Part shown: positions 45,416-55,033 of the stretch, piece after piece
Layout: each line of letters begins with the position of its first letter
Numbering within the stretch: position 1 is the first letter of the stretch
Origin: an uncultured Lachnospiraceae bacterium
Lineage (GTDB): Bacteria > Bacillota > Clostridia > Lachnospirales > Lachnospiraceae
Reading direction: 5' to 3'
Assembly (NCBI GenBank): GCA_947172705.1
Contig: CAMWCA010000005.1
Coordinates: 1 to 64,000 of the forward strand
Length of the DNA: 64,000 nt
The notes under the pieces: generated by a model
What the model saw: only the letters and a program-made list of their open reading frames with translations
Told to the model about the DNA's origin: nothing
Database searches by the model: none
Translations under genes and position numbers: made by a program

Positions 45416-45826
45416 ATGAGTTTACAGGAAAAATGCCCAATACTGCATTTTGCGGATTTAGGGGATGAGAGAGGGAAATTAGTTGTTATAGAAGGCGGAC
45501 AGGCGATTCCCTTTCAGATACAGCGGGTTTTTTATATCTATGAATCTGACGCATCGGTGATAAGGGGACAACACGCAAACAGAAAATCAGAATTTGTTTT
45601 AATCAATGTGGCAGGTCAGAGCAAGGTTCGCCTTACCGATGGGGCAGAGGAATGCATTGTTGAATTGAACCGTCCAATGACCGGGGTCTACATCCCCCAA
45701 ATGGTCTGGAAGGATATGTACGATTTTTCAGAAGATGCGATACTTCTGGTACTGGCAAGCACTCACTATGATGAAAAGGAATATATCAGAGATTATGAAG
45801 AATACTTAAAAGAGGTAAAAGGATAG
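45416..45826 (+). CDS. dTDP-4-oxo-6-deoxyhexose 3,4-ketoisomerase (FdtA/QdtA family cupin)
   Basis: This 136-residue single-domain cupin has the active-site segment RGQH53-A-N55-R in place of the more usual HAH, and MVWKDMYDF near the end. It should shift the keto group from C4 to C3 of dTDP-4-keto-6-deoxyglucose, feeding the aminotransferase upstream. The pair would make Fuc3N- or Qui3N-type sugars; which one depends on the isomerase. The dedicated N-acyltransferase is not adjacent. Confidence 0.86.
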   Translation: MSLQEKCPILHFADLGDERGKLVVIEGGQAIPFQIQRVFYIYESDASVIRGQHANRKSEFVLINVAGQSKVRLTDGAEECIVELNRPMTGVYIPQMVWKDMYDFSEDAILLVLASTHYDEKEYIRDYEEYLKEVKG

Positions 45827-46828
45827 ATGATGGTATTTTGTACGCTGTTCGACAGCTATTACCTGGACAAGGGAGTAACGCTTTATCGATCCCTGGAAGA
45901 GTGCACGCAGGATTTTAAATTATATATATTCTGCTTTGACGACAGATCTTATGAGGTTTTACAGAAGCTTCAGTTGGAACATGCAACGCTTGTCCATCAT
46001 TCGGCAATAGAAGATGAAGAATTGCTGAAACGGAAGAAGGAACGTTCCAAAGCGGAATATTGTTGGACATGCACGCCGGTGATCATTGAATATGTACTGA
46101 AGCATTATCAGGAGCCGAATTGCACTTATATTGATTCCGATCTTTATTTTTTTGGCAGCCCTCAGGTTTTGTTCGATGAAATAAAGGAAGCCGGGGCTAA
46201 TATTGTGATTACGGAACATCGCTTTAGGGATAATTGGAATGGGAAAAGACTATGCCGAAGAAGCGGCAGGTATTGCGTGGAGTTTAATTATTTTGACCAG
46301 TCGGAGCATGCCAGGGAAGCGCTTACTTGGTGGAAAGACAGATGCCTGGAGTGGTGCTATCATTTATATGAACCTGAGAGGATGGGAGACCAGAAATATC
46401 TGGAAAAATTTCCGATGCTTTTTCAGGGGGTTCATGAGCTCAAACATTTAGGAGGCGGAACTGCACCGTGGAATCTGGGGCAGTACCGGCTGAAGGCAGT
46501 GGAAGCAGGACAGCCCATTTTGGTTGAGCAAAAGACCGGAAAAGAATTCCCCTTGATCTTTTATCATTTTCAGAATATTCGATATCTGAGTGAAGATAGG
46601 GTAAATATCAGTTCGGGTACCAGATTTCGCAATATAAAGGATGCGATCTATAAACCGTACCTTGCCAGAATAGAGCAGACCCGCAGACTGTTGAAGGAAT
46701 ATGGGATTACATTCAGTGTAAAGAAGATCTATTCCAGTAATAAGCTGATTGCTTTTCTGCAGGGAAATATTTTGCGTTTCAAGGTAAAGAGTATTACCGA
46801 TTTGTATAACCTGAAACAGTTCCGGTAG
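45827..46828 (+). CDS. Putative GT-A-type glycosyltransferase
   Basis: This 333-residue protein starts VFCTLFDSYYLDKGVTLYRSL and carries TYIDSDLYFF, a D-x-D motif like that of GT8-type nucleotide-sugar transferases. HLGGGTAPW and FPLIFYHFQN motifs follow. It is found in glycan clusters, but I cannot name its donor. AAAGG is near both ATG 45827 and ATG 45830, so the start could shift by one codon. It follows the amino-sugar pair and might use that sugar. Confidence 0.74.
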   Translation: MMVFCTLFDSYYLDKGVTLYRSLEECTQDFKLYIFCFDDRSYEVLQKLQLEHATLVHHSAIEDEELLKRKKERSKAEYCWTCTPVIIEYVLKHYQEPNCTYIDSDLYFFGSPQVLFDEIKEAGANIVITEHRFRDNWNGKRLCRRSGRYCVEFNYFDQSEHAREALTWWKDRCLEWCYHLYEPERMGDQKYLEKFPMLFQGVHELKHLGGGTAPWNLGQYRLKAVEAGQPILVEQKTGKEFPLIFYHFQNIRYLSEDRVNISSGTRFRNIKDAIYKPYLARIEQTRRLLKEYGITFSVKKIYSSNKLIAFLQGNILRFKVKSITDLYNLKQFR

Positions 46829-46876
46829 GAATGGAGGCTGCCTGTAAAATCCGGAAGAAAGCGGGAGGGCTTGTTT

Positions 46877-48481
46877 GTGAGCGTAATGTTTTTCGGCAAT
46901 TTGCTGATATTTGCAATCGGCGGGTATTTTCTAAAAAAGCGAGAAATTAATTTCGGGAAAATGAAATGGTGCATTGCTTTTGTCTGGATCGGGCTGACAA
47001 TGTTTTTGTATATGAGTATAACCGGAATCCTGGACAGTGGATATCACCTGATTGATGATCACGAAATTTATGAAATAAAAGCTGATTTTCTCCAAATTGG
47101 ATTTTGGGGAACGATGATAAAATGGTTGAAGGCTGACCTGAATATAAGATTTCGGTTCACCTATTTCCTTTTCAGAATAGTGGAATGTTATTTCCTGAGC
47201 GATTGTTTTACGCTATGGCATATTACGCAAAGCATTATATCGGTTTTGGGTGTATTTGCCGCTTACTTTTTTGCCAGAAGAATGCAGACACCGCCATGGC
47301 TGTCTTATCTTTTTTCCATGGCGATTTTTCTGGGAGGCGGTCAATCGGCAGTTTTATGGCGTTTAGGACCCCAGGAGGGGCTGGGAGTATTGCTGCTGAT
47401 GTTGACCCTGATCAGCTTAACGTATTATGCAGAGCATAAAAAAAATTTTATTGTGACGGTAATCCTGACATTTTTTCTGGCAGGCATTAAGGAATCTTTT
47501 TTGCTTTTACTGCCGTTGCTGCCTTTTTTGTTACTGGTAATTGAAATGAAGCACGAAGGAGAATTTAATTTGTCCGGATGCCGGGATAAAATAAGGGATA
47601 AATGGCTATACTGGGCGGCAGTATACGCTATATTTGCTGTTGATATGGGCATTGTGATATTCCGAGTGGGGACGAATAAAATCGGGTATGCGGGGATCGA
47701 CAGCACATATGGGTTAAAGGAATATCTTAAAGTGATATTTGAGATCTGCATAGGCAGCTTCAGGGCATATGTTCTGGTCAGCGGGGTCGGTATAGTTCTT
47801 TTGCTTATACTCTTAGTGGGTTTAAAAAGGGAAATATCCCTCAAAAAGTTATATCCGGAAGTTTTAGCATCTATTTTGATATTTGGATATATTTTGGCAA
47901 GCCAATTTGTTTTATACGCAAAAAGCGGAATGTATGAAAGATATTTGATTCCCGCTACAGTAGGCTTTTCCATGTTCTGGATTATAGATATGAACAATAT
48001 TGTGAAAAAGCTTCCGATTCCGATCTTTTGTCATTATATTTTTATGGTTTTTCTCGCTCTTGTGCTGACCCTGGGGTACAAGGATGATGAGAGCGCATGT
48101 CAATATGCACAGGATGGTAAAAATACAACGGAAATGATGGGTAAAATTGCAGAGTATGGAGATATGAAACCGGATATTATTGTTTCATTGGGATATGAAA
48201 TGGATTTTTCCGCCTCTGTTTATCTGCAGGAGAAATATGGGATCAAAACGGTATATAATGTAAACTATTCCGGAAGCGATGACGGCATTGCACATGACGG
48301 ATGGAAAAAAAGCCTGGAAGAAAAAGACGGAATAGAACTTGACAAAGGGCATATATACATGGGTTATGGGGAAAAGCTGGAAAAAGACATGGAGGATTAT
48401 GGCTTGAGCATGGAAGATTTTTCGGCTTATGAGTATGGAAAATATGCATTGTATGTCAGTAACACCTTCGACGGCAGATAA
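46877..48481 (+). CDS. GT-C-like polytopic membrane protein
   Basis: This protein of about 534 residues has about ten membrane helices. An acidic DDHEIYEIKADF segment lies in the first external loop, as in GT-C transferases that take sugars from polyprenyl phosphate, and a soluble C-terminal domain follows. GGAGG at 46864-46868 fits GTG 46877 better than TTG 46871. The next gene is a GtrB-like GT2, the usual partner supplying polyprenyl-phosphate sugar. The acceptor is unknown. Confidence 0.72.
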   Translation: MSVMFFGNLLIFAIGGYFLKKREINFGKMKWCIAFVWIGLTMFLYMSITGILDSGYHLIDDHEIYEIKADFLQIGFWGTMIKWLKADLNIRFRFTYFLFRIVECYFLSDCFTLWHITQSIISVLGVFAAYFFARRMQTPPWLSYLFSMAIFLGGGQSAVLWRLGPQEGLGVLLLMLTLISLTYYAEHKKNFIVTVILTFFLAGIKESFLLLLPLLPFLLLVIEMKHEGEFNLSGCRDKIRDKWLYWAAVYAIFAVDMGIVIFRVGTNKIGYAGIDSTYGLKEYLKVIFEICIGSFRAYVLVSGVGIVLLLILLVGLKREISLKKLYPEVLASILIFGYILASQFVLYAKSGMYERYLIPATVGFSMFWIIDMNNIVKKLPIPIFCHYIFMVFLALVLTLGYKDDESACQYAQDGKNTTEMMGKIAEYGDMKPDIIVSLGYEMDFSASVYLQEKYGIKTVYNVNYSGSDDGIAHDGWKKSLEEKDGIELDKGHIYMGYGEKLEKDMEDYGLSMEDFSAYEYGKYALYVSNTFDGR

Positions 48482-48496
48482 ACAAGGAGAAAAGTA

Positions 48497-49453
48497 ATGT
48501 TGACGTTATATCTGGTAGTGCCCTGCTATAATGAGGAAGAAATAATGGAATGCTCCGCCCGGACGCTTCTGAATAAAATGAATGAGCTGGTAGAAAACCG
48601 GCTGATTTTGGAAGATAGTAAAATTGTATTTGTGAATGACGGAAGTAAAGATAAAACCTTTGAGATCTTGTCCTCATTGTGCCGGAACGAGGACAGGTGT
48701 GTGCTTATCAGTTTTACAAAAAATTTTGGGCATCAAAATGCCATATTGGCGGGAATGATGTTTTCCAGGGAGTTTGCGGATGCCGTCATTACCATTGACG
48801 CTGACCTGCAGCAGGATATTCACGCCATAGGGGAATTCCTTTCAGCCTATGAAAAAGGCTGCGATGTTGTGTATGGCGTTCGGAAGGACAGGGATTCGGA
48901 TGGATTGTTTAAAAAAGCGTCGGCAAATCTGTTTTACGGTTTAATGCGGCTGCTGGGCTGTGATGTTTTGGCTAACTCGGCGGATTACAGGCTGATGTCC
49001 AGAAAAGCGCTGGAAACGCTTTCAGAGTACAGCGAAGCGAACCTGTTTTTACGGGGATTGATTCCGCTGATGGGATTTCGGTCAGATATTGTGTATTTTG
49101 ATGTAAAACCCAGAGAGGGCGGAAAATCAAAATACAGTTTAAAAAAGATGATCACCTTAGCAATAGACGGAATTACCTCTCTGAGTATTAAACCCATCAG
49201 ATTTGTAACTTTTTTGGGTCTGGGGATGTGTTTGTTTGCCGTATTTATGATCATATTCAGCATCTATACCTGGGTTCATGAGGGGGCGGTTCCTGGCTAT
49301 ACAACAACTGTGATTTCCACGTGGCTTGTAGGCGGTGCAATTCTGCTTTCGGAGGGAATTATAGGGGAATATATAGGAAAAATGTATTTTGAAACCAAGA
49401 AAAGACCAAGATATATTATTGATTCCGTTATTTATGGTGGAAAGAAAACATGA
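48497..49453 (+). CDS. GtrB-like polyprenyl-phosphate glycosyltransferase (GT2)
   Basis: This 318-residue protein has a GT-A domain with LVVPCYNEEEIM, VNDGSKDKT, TIDADLQQD and RDSDGLFKK motifs, then two C-terminal membrane helices. This is the GtrB/DPMS layout. It transfers a sugar from a nucleotide donor to undecaprenyl phosphate for use outside the membrane. The adjacent membrane protein at 46877 is the likely user. Its stop overlaps the next start. Confidence 0.87.
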   Translation: MLTLYLVVPCYNEEEIMECSARTLLNKMNELVENRLILEDSKIVFVNDGSKDKTFEILSSLCRNEDRCVLISFTKNFGHQNAILAGMMFSREFADAVITIDADLQQDIHAIGEFLSAYEKGCDVVYGVRKDRDSDGLFKKASANLFYGLMRLLGCDVLANSADYRLMSRKALETLSEYSEANLFLRGLIPLMGFRSDIVYFDVKPREGGKSKYSLKKMITLAIDGITSLSIKPIRFVTFLGLGMCLFAVFMIIFSIYTWVHEGAVPGYTTTVISTWLVGGAILLSEGIIGEYIGKMYFETKKRPRYIIDSVIYGGKKT

Positions 49454-50616
49454 GAAAAATGAAAAAGACAGGGCTTATTTGCGGGATAACGGTTTTGCTC
49501 CTTTTGGCTGCAGCCTGCGGAATGATTGGCAGAAGACTTTTGCTGCATGAAAAATACCAAAATGCACAAATTGAGACGCTGGTCAACCAGGCAGCGCAAA
49601 GAGAAACCCAGATCGAAGACCTGAAAGCCGAAATTTGCAGATTGAATAAGACAACGGCGCTTTTGGACGATGCCCAGGGCATTTACCAGAAGCTGAAAGC
49701 CGGTCGCTATGTAAATATTTTAATCGTGGGCGATTCCATTGGAGAAGGAACCGGCGCATCGGGAAGCGGGCAGCAATGGTTTACGCTGTTGACAAATTGG
49801 CTGAGGGAAACCTATGGGGTAGAATGCACTTTGACAAATATTTCCATGGGAGGCAATACAAGCTATGCCGGGTACGCCCGCGAAATGATTTTGGAGGATG
49901 GAATAGAATATGACCTTGCACTCATCTGTTATGGGGAAAATGACAAGGCTGAGGAGCTTTCAGTGAACTATGAGGCGATGATCAGGGGAATCAGGGAAAA
50001 ATACAGAGCCTGCAATATGATTTCCATATTGGAAAGCTCCCAGAAAATACATACAGATAAGATACAGGAGATCGAGAAGCTTGCAGAATATTATGGAATT
50101 CCGGTTGCAGATACGATCAAGGCGTTTCAGAAAAGCGGATATGCTTATGAAGAATTGGCGGAGGACGGGACGCATCCCGGGGATCTGGGGCAAAGAATAT
50201 ATTTTGAAACAGTGAGGGATGCTATTCTGGAACAAGTGGCGCAAAATATTCCGGCTGCAAAAACGGAGCTAAAACCGGTTAATGAAGGGGTGGAAAAGTA
50301 TGAGCGCTTCCAATATTTTCCTGTGGATGAGTTTATCCGGACAGATGACCTTACCTGGACGCTTGAAACAGGTCAGATCAGCGGAGTGATTGGGGTATAC
50401 AGAAGATACGATCCCGGGAATTGTACGCTGCAGATTTTTGCGGACGATATTCTTTTTGAGGAAGCGGCAGTTGACTGGCAGTATGGGTTTTCCCAGCAGC
50501 AGTTTAGCAAGCTGAGTGAAAATACGTGTAGGGTAAACAGAAGTATAAAGTTGGCGTTTGCTTCTCCGGAACAGGCGGATGGATTTGAGGGGTTACTGTT
50601 TACAGGGCTGGAATAG
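49450..50616 (+). CDS. Membrane-anchored SGNH/GDSL hydrolase
   Basis: This 388-residue protein has an N-terminal membrane helix or possible lipobox (LAAAC), a coiled-coil-like stretch, and an SGNH domain. S96 is in VGDSIGEG, a GENDKAE block follows, and the D239/H242 pair is in EDGTHP. The C-terminal ~100 residues form an extra beta-rich part. It should act outside the membrane as an esterase or acyltransferase on glycan O-acyl groups. It is translationally coupled to the GtrB-like gene. Confidence 0.85.
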   Translation: MRKMKKTGLICGITVLLLLAAACGMIGRRLLLHEKYQNAQIETLVNQAAQRETQIEDLKAEICRLNKTTALLDDAQGIYQKLKAGRYVNILIVGDSIGEGTGASGSGQQWFTLLTNWLRETYGVECTLTNISMGGNTSYAGYAREMILEDGIEYDLALICYGENDKAEELSVNYEAMIRGIREKYRACNMISILESSQKIHTDKIQEIEKLAEYYGIPVADTIKAFQKSGYAYEELAEDGTHPGDLGQRIYFETVRDAILEQVAQNIPAAKTELKPVNEGVEKYERFQYFPVDEFIRTDDLTWTLETGQISGVIGVYRRYDPGNCTLQIFADDILFEEAAVDWQYGFSQQQFSKLSENTCRVNRSIKLAFASPEQADGFEGLLFTGLE

Positions 50617-50646
50617 AGAAAGACCAGCATGGAAATGAGGAAGAAT

Positions 50647-51813
50647 ATGAAGATTGTGCATATATGTCTTGCCGGAGGATATACGGAGGGGCTGAATTAT
50701 CAGGAGAATATTATTACAAAGTATCAGGCGTTGGATGGTCATGAGGTATCGGTTCTTACTACAGACCACTGTTACACAGAAGGGGTATGGGGGCTTTGCC
50801 AGACGGAAAACGACTATAAAAATTCTTATGGCGTTCATGTGATAAGGCTTCCTTTTGCTTATCCGCTGCCCTATAACGTGAACAGGCAGATCGGCAGATT
50901 TAAAGGAACCATGGCTGTGCTGGAGCAGTTGGAGCCGGAGGTGATCTTTGTTCATAATATCCAGTTTCAGGACATCAGAAGGATCGTACAATATAAAAAG
51001 AGGCATCCTGGAGTTAAGGTTTATGTGGACAACCACAGTGATTTTTCCAACAGCGCCAGAAACTGGTTTACGAGAAATACGCTGTATCGATTCTGGTGGA
51101 AGCCCTGTGCGAAGAGGATGGAACCTTACGCGGAGAAGTTTTTTGGTGTCATGCCCTCCAGAGTGGATTTTCTGCAGAATATATATGGGATAGCACCGGA
51201 CAAGACAGATATTCTTTTGATGGGAGCGGATGATGAGTGTGTGGAACGTGCACAGAGACCGGAAGTGAAGGCGTCTGTCAGAGAAAAATTTGGAGTGAAA
51301 GCGGATGATTTTCTGATTGTCACAGGCGGCAAAATCGATGCTTTTAAAACTCAGACCCTGCTCCTGATGCAGGCGGTAAAAGAGATAAACCGTGAGAATG
51401 TGAAATTACTGGTATTCGGCTCCGTAGAAGAAGAGTTAAAAGAACGGTTATATGCTCTTTGTGATGGTGACCGGATACAATACATCGGTTGGGCCAAAGG
51501 AGAACAGTCCTATGAATACTTTGCATCAGCAGATCTTGTGGTATTTCCCGGAAGGCATTCCGTTTATTGGGAACAGGTGGTAGCTCAGGGAATTCCCATG
51601 CTTTGCAAGTATTGGGATGGAACCACCCATGTGGATATTGGGGGAAATGTGGTATTTTTAAAACAAGATTCTAAAGAATTGATTAAAAAAGAACTTATGA
51701 AATTATTAGATCATAAAGAATATTATCAGAATATGAAGGAAGCGGCACAGGGAGATCATAAAAATGAGTTTCTTTATAGGAATATAGCCAGAAAATCTGT
51801 TGCTGTGAATTGA
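50647..51813 (+). CDS. GT4-like glycosyltransferase
   Basis: This protein of about 388 residues has a GT-B layout with HICLAGGYTEGLNYQEN at the N-terminus, VYVDNHSDFSNS in the acceptor domain, and a short donor motif near YEYFASADLVVFPG. A clear E-x7-E motif is not seen in its usual form. GAGG at 50637-50640 fits ATG 50647 rather than 50629. The codon usage becomes AT-richer towards its end, where the next block begins. Confidence 0.76.
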   Translation: MKIVHICLAGGYTEGLNYQENIITKYQALDGHEVSVLTTDHCYTEGVWGLCQTENDYKNSYGVHVIRLPFAYPLPYNVNRQIGRFKGTMAVLEQLEPEVIFVHNIQFQDIRRIVQYKKRHPGVKVYVDNHSDFSNSARNWFTRNTLYRFWWKPCAKRMEPYAEKFFGVMPSRVDFLQNIYGIAPDKTDILLMGADDECVERAQRPEVKASVREKFGVKADDFLIVTGGKIDAFKTQTLLLMQAVKEINRENVKLLVFGSVEEELKERLYALCDGDRIQYIGWAKGEQSYEYFASADLVVFPGRHSVYWEQVVAQGIPMLCKYWDGTTHVDIGGNVVFLKQDSKELIKKELMKLLDHKEYYQNMKEAAQGDHKNEFLYRNIARKSVAVN

Positions 51814-51854
51814 TGTATCTATATTTTGAGACAGAAGAAGGCATAAGTATAACG

Positions 51855-52751
51855 ATGAAGAGTAAATTTAAAAATAATTTGATTGTGAGAAATATATACG
51901 CAATAGTAAGGAGAACTTTAACCAGAATTTCTCCTTTCATAGCATCAAAAGTGATTTATCGCATTTCAAAAGGAAAGGCATTAAATCTCAAAGAGCCGTT
52001 GGACTTTAATGAAAAAATTATGTGGCTCAAGCTGAATACTTATTATAAAAATCCATTAGTAACTATGTGCGTAGATAAGTATGCGGTAAGAAAATATATT
52101 ATAGAATGCGGGTGTGAAAAAAGTTTAAATGATCTTGTTGGAGTTTATGATTCAGTGGATGATATAAAATGGGAAGAACTTCCGCAAGAGTTTGTATTAA
52201 AGTGCAATCATGGATGTGGATATAATATTATCTGTGATGATAAGAGCAAAGCAGATAAACAGGAAATTTATGCACAGTTATCAGCATGGATGAAAGAAGA
52301 CTATTATCTTAATTATGCAGAAGTGAACTATCAATTTGTTCCCAAAAAAATCATTTGCGAAAAATATTTACGGACGAATGATGGTTTACTTCCTAATGAC
52401 TATAAGTTTTATTGTTTTGATGGAATTCCCCGATTCGTCTTAGTCTGTTATGATCGTGATGTAGAATTGAAGCTCATCTTTTTAGATATGAATTGGAACA
52501 ATGTAAAAATTGGACGAGAAGGAATTAATGACGGGATTCAAATTCCTAAGCCTGCGTCATTTGAGAGCATGGTGGAATATAGTAAAAAATTAAGTAAAGG
52601 ATTTCCGTTTGTGAGAATGGATTTTTATGATGTAAATGGAAAGGCAGTGTTTGGTGAAATGACATTTACACCTGCTGGTGGATTGGCAGATTATTATAGT
52701 GATTATGGATTGCAATATTTAGGAGAGCTGATTCATTTAGAGGGGGAATAG
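51855..52751 (+). CDS. TupA-like ATP-grasp protein
   Basis: This protein of about 298 residues has the signature segments PLDFNEKIMWLKLN, CVDKYAVRKYI, VLKCNHGCGYN and FVRMDFYDV of the TupA-like ATP-grasp family. That family is named from teichuronopeptide synthesis and is common in capsule clusters. It likely forms an amide bond between an amino acid and a uronic acid or similar. The start is uncertain: TTG 51810 has no ribosome site, and ATG 51855 has AGAAGG 13 bases upstream. The gene is distinctly AT-rich. Confidence 0.78.
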   Translation: MKSKFKNNLIVRNIYAIVRRTLTRISPFIASKVIYRISKGKALNLKEPLDFNEKIMWLKLNTYYKNPLVTMCVDKYAVRKYIIECGCEKSLNDLVGVYDSVDDIKWEELPQEFVLKCNHGCGYNIICDDKSKADKQEIYAQLSAWMKEDYYLNYAEVNYQFVPKKIICEKYLRTNDGLLPNDYKFYCFDGIPRFVLVCYDRDVELKLIFLDMNWNNVKIGREGINDGIQIPKPASFESMVEYSKKLSKGFPFVRMDFYDVNGKAVFGEMTFTPAGGLADYYSDYGLQYLGELIHLEGE

Positions 52752-52752
52752 A

Positions 52753-53676
52753 ATGTTTGTAAAGAAATTGTATGAATTTCCATGCGGAATTCAGAATGAG
52801 TTTATTTCTAAGATGGTCTACAAATTTAATAAATTAATTGTAAATTTGGTTTATCCCATTTATGGCAAAAGACTGTCATGGGCATTGAACGATGAGTCAA
52901 AGTATATTGTTTCTATGACAAGTTATCCTGATAGAATCAATACTGTTTGGATAACCTTGTCTACGCTGTTGCGACAAACATATCATCCCAGGAAGATCAT
53001 TCTCTGGCTGGCGCAGGAACAGTTTGAGGGCGGGGAAAAAAGTCTTCCATCAGAATTGCTGAATTTAAAAAAATATGGTTTATCTATTTCATTTTGTGAC
53101 AATTTGTATTCCCATAAGAAATACTATTATGTGATGCAACAATACCCGGAAGCAACGATTGTTACCGTGGACGATGATGTATTTTATCCGGAAGATTTTT
53201 TGCAGCGTCTCGTAGATACAGCCATTCGCTTTCCCGATACAGTCTGCTGCACATGGGGACATGAGACTTCATTAAATGAAAACGGACAAGTTTGTTCATG
53301 CGATCAATGGGTTAACAGTGTTAAATTAACAGGTAATAAGCCCTCATTTGCCCTTGTTCCTACAGGAATAGGAGGGGTTCTATATCCGCCTCATGCATTA
53401 GATAAAGAAGTTTTTAACAGGCAGCAGATAGAAAAATTGTGTATGAATGCAGATGATTTATGGTTAAAGTTTATGGCGCTGCTGAAGCGGACACCGGCTG
53501 TCAGAATAGATGGACCTGCTAAAATTTATTTCTCTATTATTAAGACGCAGCGAACTGGATTACATTATGAAAATATCGGAAAGCATAAGAGTGCTCAGGC
53601 ATGGGATGAATTAATGAAAGAATATCCGATATGCGGAGAAATCATAAAGACAGAACTGCAACAGCGGAGGAAATAA
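52753..53676 (+). CDS. Putative glycosyltransferase (GT2-like)
   Basis: This 307-residue protein has YIVSMTSYPDRI, LRQTYHPRKIILWLA and the acidic IVTVDDDVFYPEDF motif of a GT-A fold. It resembles short glycosyltransferases found near TupA-like genes. It starts two bases after the TupA-like gene and shares its AT-rich composition. The donor is unknown. Confidence 0.76.
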   Translation: MFVKKLYEFPCGIQNEFISKMVYKFNKLIVNLVYPIYGKRLSWALNDESKYIVSMTSYPDRINTVWITLSTLLRQTYHPRKIILWLAQEQFEGGEKSLPSELLNLKKYGLSISFCDNLYSHKKYYYVMQQYPEATIVTVDDDVFYPEDFLQRLVDTAIRFPDTVCCTWGHETSLNENGQVCSCDQWVNSVKLTGNKPSFALVPTGIGGVLYPPHALDKEVFNRQQIEKLCMNADDLWLKFMALLKRTPAVRIDGPAKIYFSIIKTQRTGLHYENIGKHKSAQAWDELMKEYPICGEIIKTELQQRRK

Positions 53677-53677
53677 T

Positions 53678-54421
53678 ATGGCTCCTTTTTTTTCAATTAT
53701 CACAGTGTGTTATAATAGTGAAAAAACCATTGGGCGGACTTTGGACAGTATGCTGGCACAGACAAATCAGGATTATGAATATATTATTATTGATGGTGCA
53801 TCTACAGATAAAACAATGAATTTATTGCGAAAATACGAGCCGCGATTTGAAGGGCGAATGAAAATATATTCTGAAGCCGACGATGGTATTTACGATGCGA
53901 TGAATAAAGGGATACATAAGGCGTCCGGACAATTTATAGGGATGGTAAACAGTGATGATTTCTATGATCCAAAAGCATTACAAAATATAAGAGAGGCAGT
54001 AACGGGGCAGAGACATCAGATTTTATATGGATTTCAGAGAGTTTTGAGGAAAGAGCAGGAAATAGAAATCAATTTTGTGAATGACTGTATGATAGGTGAA
54101 GCAATGATTTCTCATCCAAGCTGTTTTGTCTCAGCCGGTGTGTATAGAGATTTTGGGGTGTATGATACCAGGTATAAAAGCGCAGCGGATTTAGATTTTT
54201 TGCTTAGAATAAAAAAGCAAACAGATACACAATTTGTTCCTGTTTATAAGATAATCACTAATTTTATGCAGGGGGGGATGTCCGCATCAGGAATGGGAAT
54301 GCGAGAGGCGGCAAAAATACGGCATAAATATGGTGTATATTCAAATGTGCGTTGCAGATATGTGATCATGCAGAGCTATATCATTGATTTTGTGCATTGG
54401 CTTAAGAAAAGGCGGCATTAA
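53678..54421 (+). CDS. GT2 family glycosyltransferase, WcaA-like
   Basis: This 247-residue GT-A enzyme has FFSIITVCYN, IIIDGASTDKT, SEADDGIYDAMNKG and GMVNSDDFY, typical of colanic-acid WcaA/WcaE-type transferases. The length is normal for a single domain. It is the last gene of the AT-rich block. The donor is unknown. Confidence 0.87.
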   Translation: MAPFFSIITVCYNSEKTIGRTLDSMLAQTNQDYEYIIIDGASTDKTMNLLRKYEPRFEGRMKIYSEADDGIYDAMNKGIHKASGQFIGMVNSDDFYDPKALQNIREAVTGQRHQILYGFQRVLRKEQEIEINFVNDCMIGEAMISHPSCFVSAGVYRDFGVYDTRYKSAADLDFLLRIKKQTDTQFVPVYKIITNFMQGGMSASGMGMREAAKIRHKYGVYSNVRCRYVIMQSYIIDFVHWLKKRRH

Positions 54422-54455
54422 AATCTGCATATTACAAAAATAGAAAGCGAGAGGA

Positions 54456-55010
54456 ATGTTGAATATTTATAAATTATTTATGATATGGAACCGTGTGTCA
54501 TTTGGGAAACAATTAAAATTAAAGGGAATTCCCGTGATTTTTAACAAAAAAGGCGCCAATATTACCATTGGCGATAATTGTCTGATAAAGAGTTCATTTT
54601 TGTCAAATTTGGTGGGATTATATTCCAGAACCATCATTGTGACCAGGGTGGAAGGTGCATCCATTACGATCGGAAACAATGTAGGAATTTCCGGAGCAAC
54701 GATTTATGCCCGTAAGGGAATTACCATCGGGAACAATAGTAATATCGGCGGTAATGTCAAGATATTGGACAATGATTTCCACCCTATAGACCCACAGGCA
54801 AGAATTGAGGATGATAAAGCAAAAATCGGTACAGCGCCTATTACCATCGGGGAAAATTGCTTTATCGGCTGCAATGCACTTATTTTAAAGGGAACCCATA
54901 TCGGCGATAATTGTGTTGTTGGCGCAGGCGCCGTAGTCAGAGGCAGATTTGAGGATAATTGTGTCATTGCAGGAAATCCGGCCAAAGTAATCAGAAAAAT
55001 AAAGCCTTGA
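54456..55010 (+). CDS. Left-handed beta-helix sugar acetyltransferase
   Basis: This 184-residue protein contains many hexapeptide repeats such as ITIGDN, ITIGNN and IGENCFIG, plus the DNDFHPID active-site region seen in O-acetyltransferases. It would use acetyl-CoA to acetylate a sugar hydroxyl or amine in the cytoplasm. It is the only hexapeptide acyltransferase in the window. It could therefore serve the repeat unit or, less likely, the 3-amino or 4-amino sugars made upstream. GAGAGG is very close to the ATG, and TTG 54459 is an alternative start. Confidence 0.86.
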   Translation: MLNIYKLFMIWNRVSFGKQLKLKGIPVIFNKKGANITIGDNCLIKSSFLSNLVGLYSRTIIVTRVEGASITIGNNVGISGATIYARKGITIGNNSNIGGNVKILDNDFHPIDPQARIEDDKAKIGTAPITIGENCFIGCNALILKGTHIGDNCVVGAGAVVRGRFEDNCVIAGNPAKVIRKIKP

Positions 55011-55033
55011 GATTATCCAAGGGAGTACTAAGC

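Noticed and set aside
53708-53716. TGTTATAAT as an extended -10 promoter
   Set aside because: It encodes the conserved CYN of the GT2 N-terminal strand and has no matching -35; similar CYN/CYNE codons recur in other GT2 genes.
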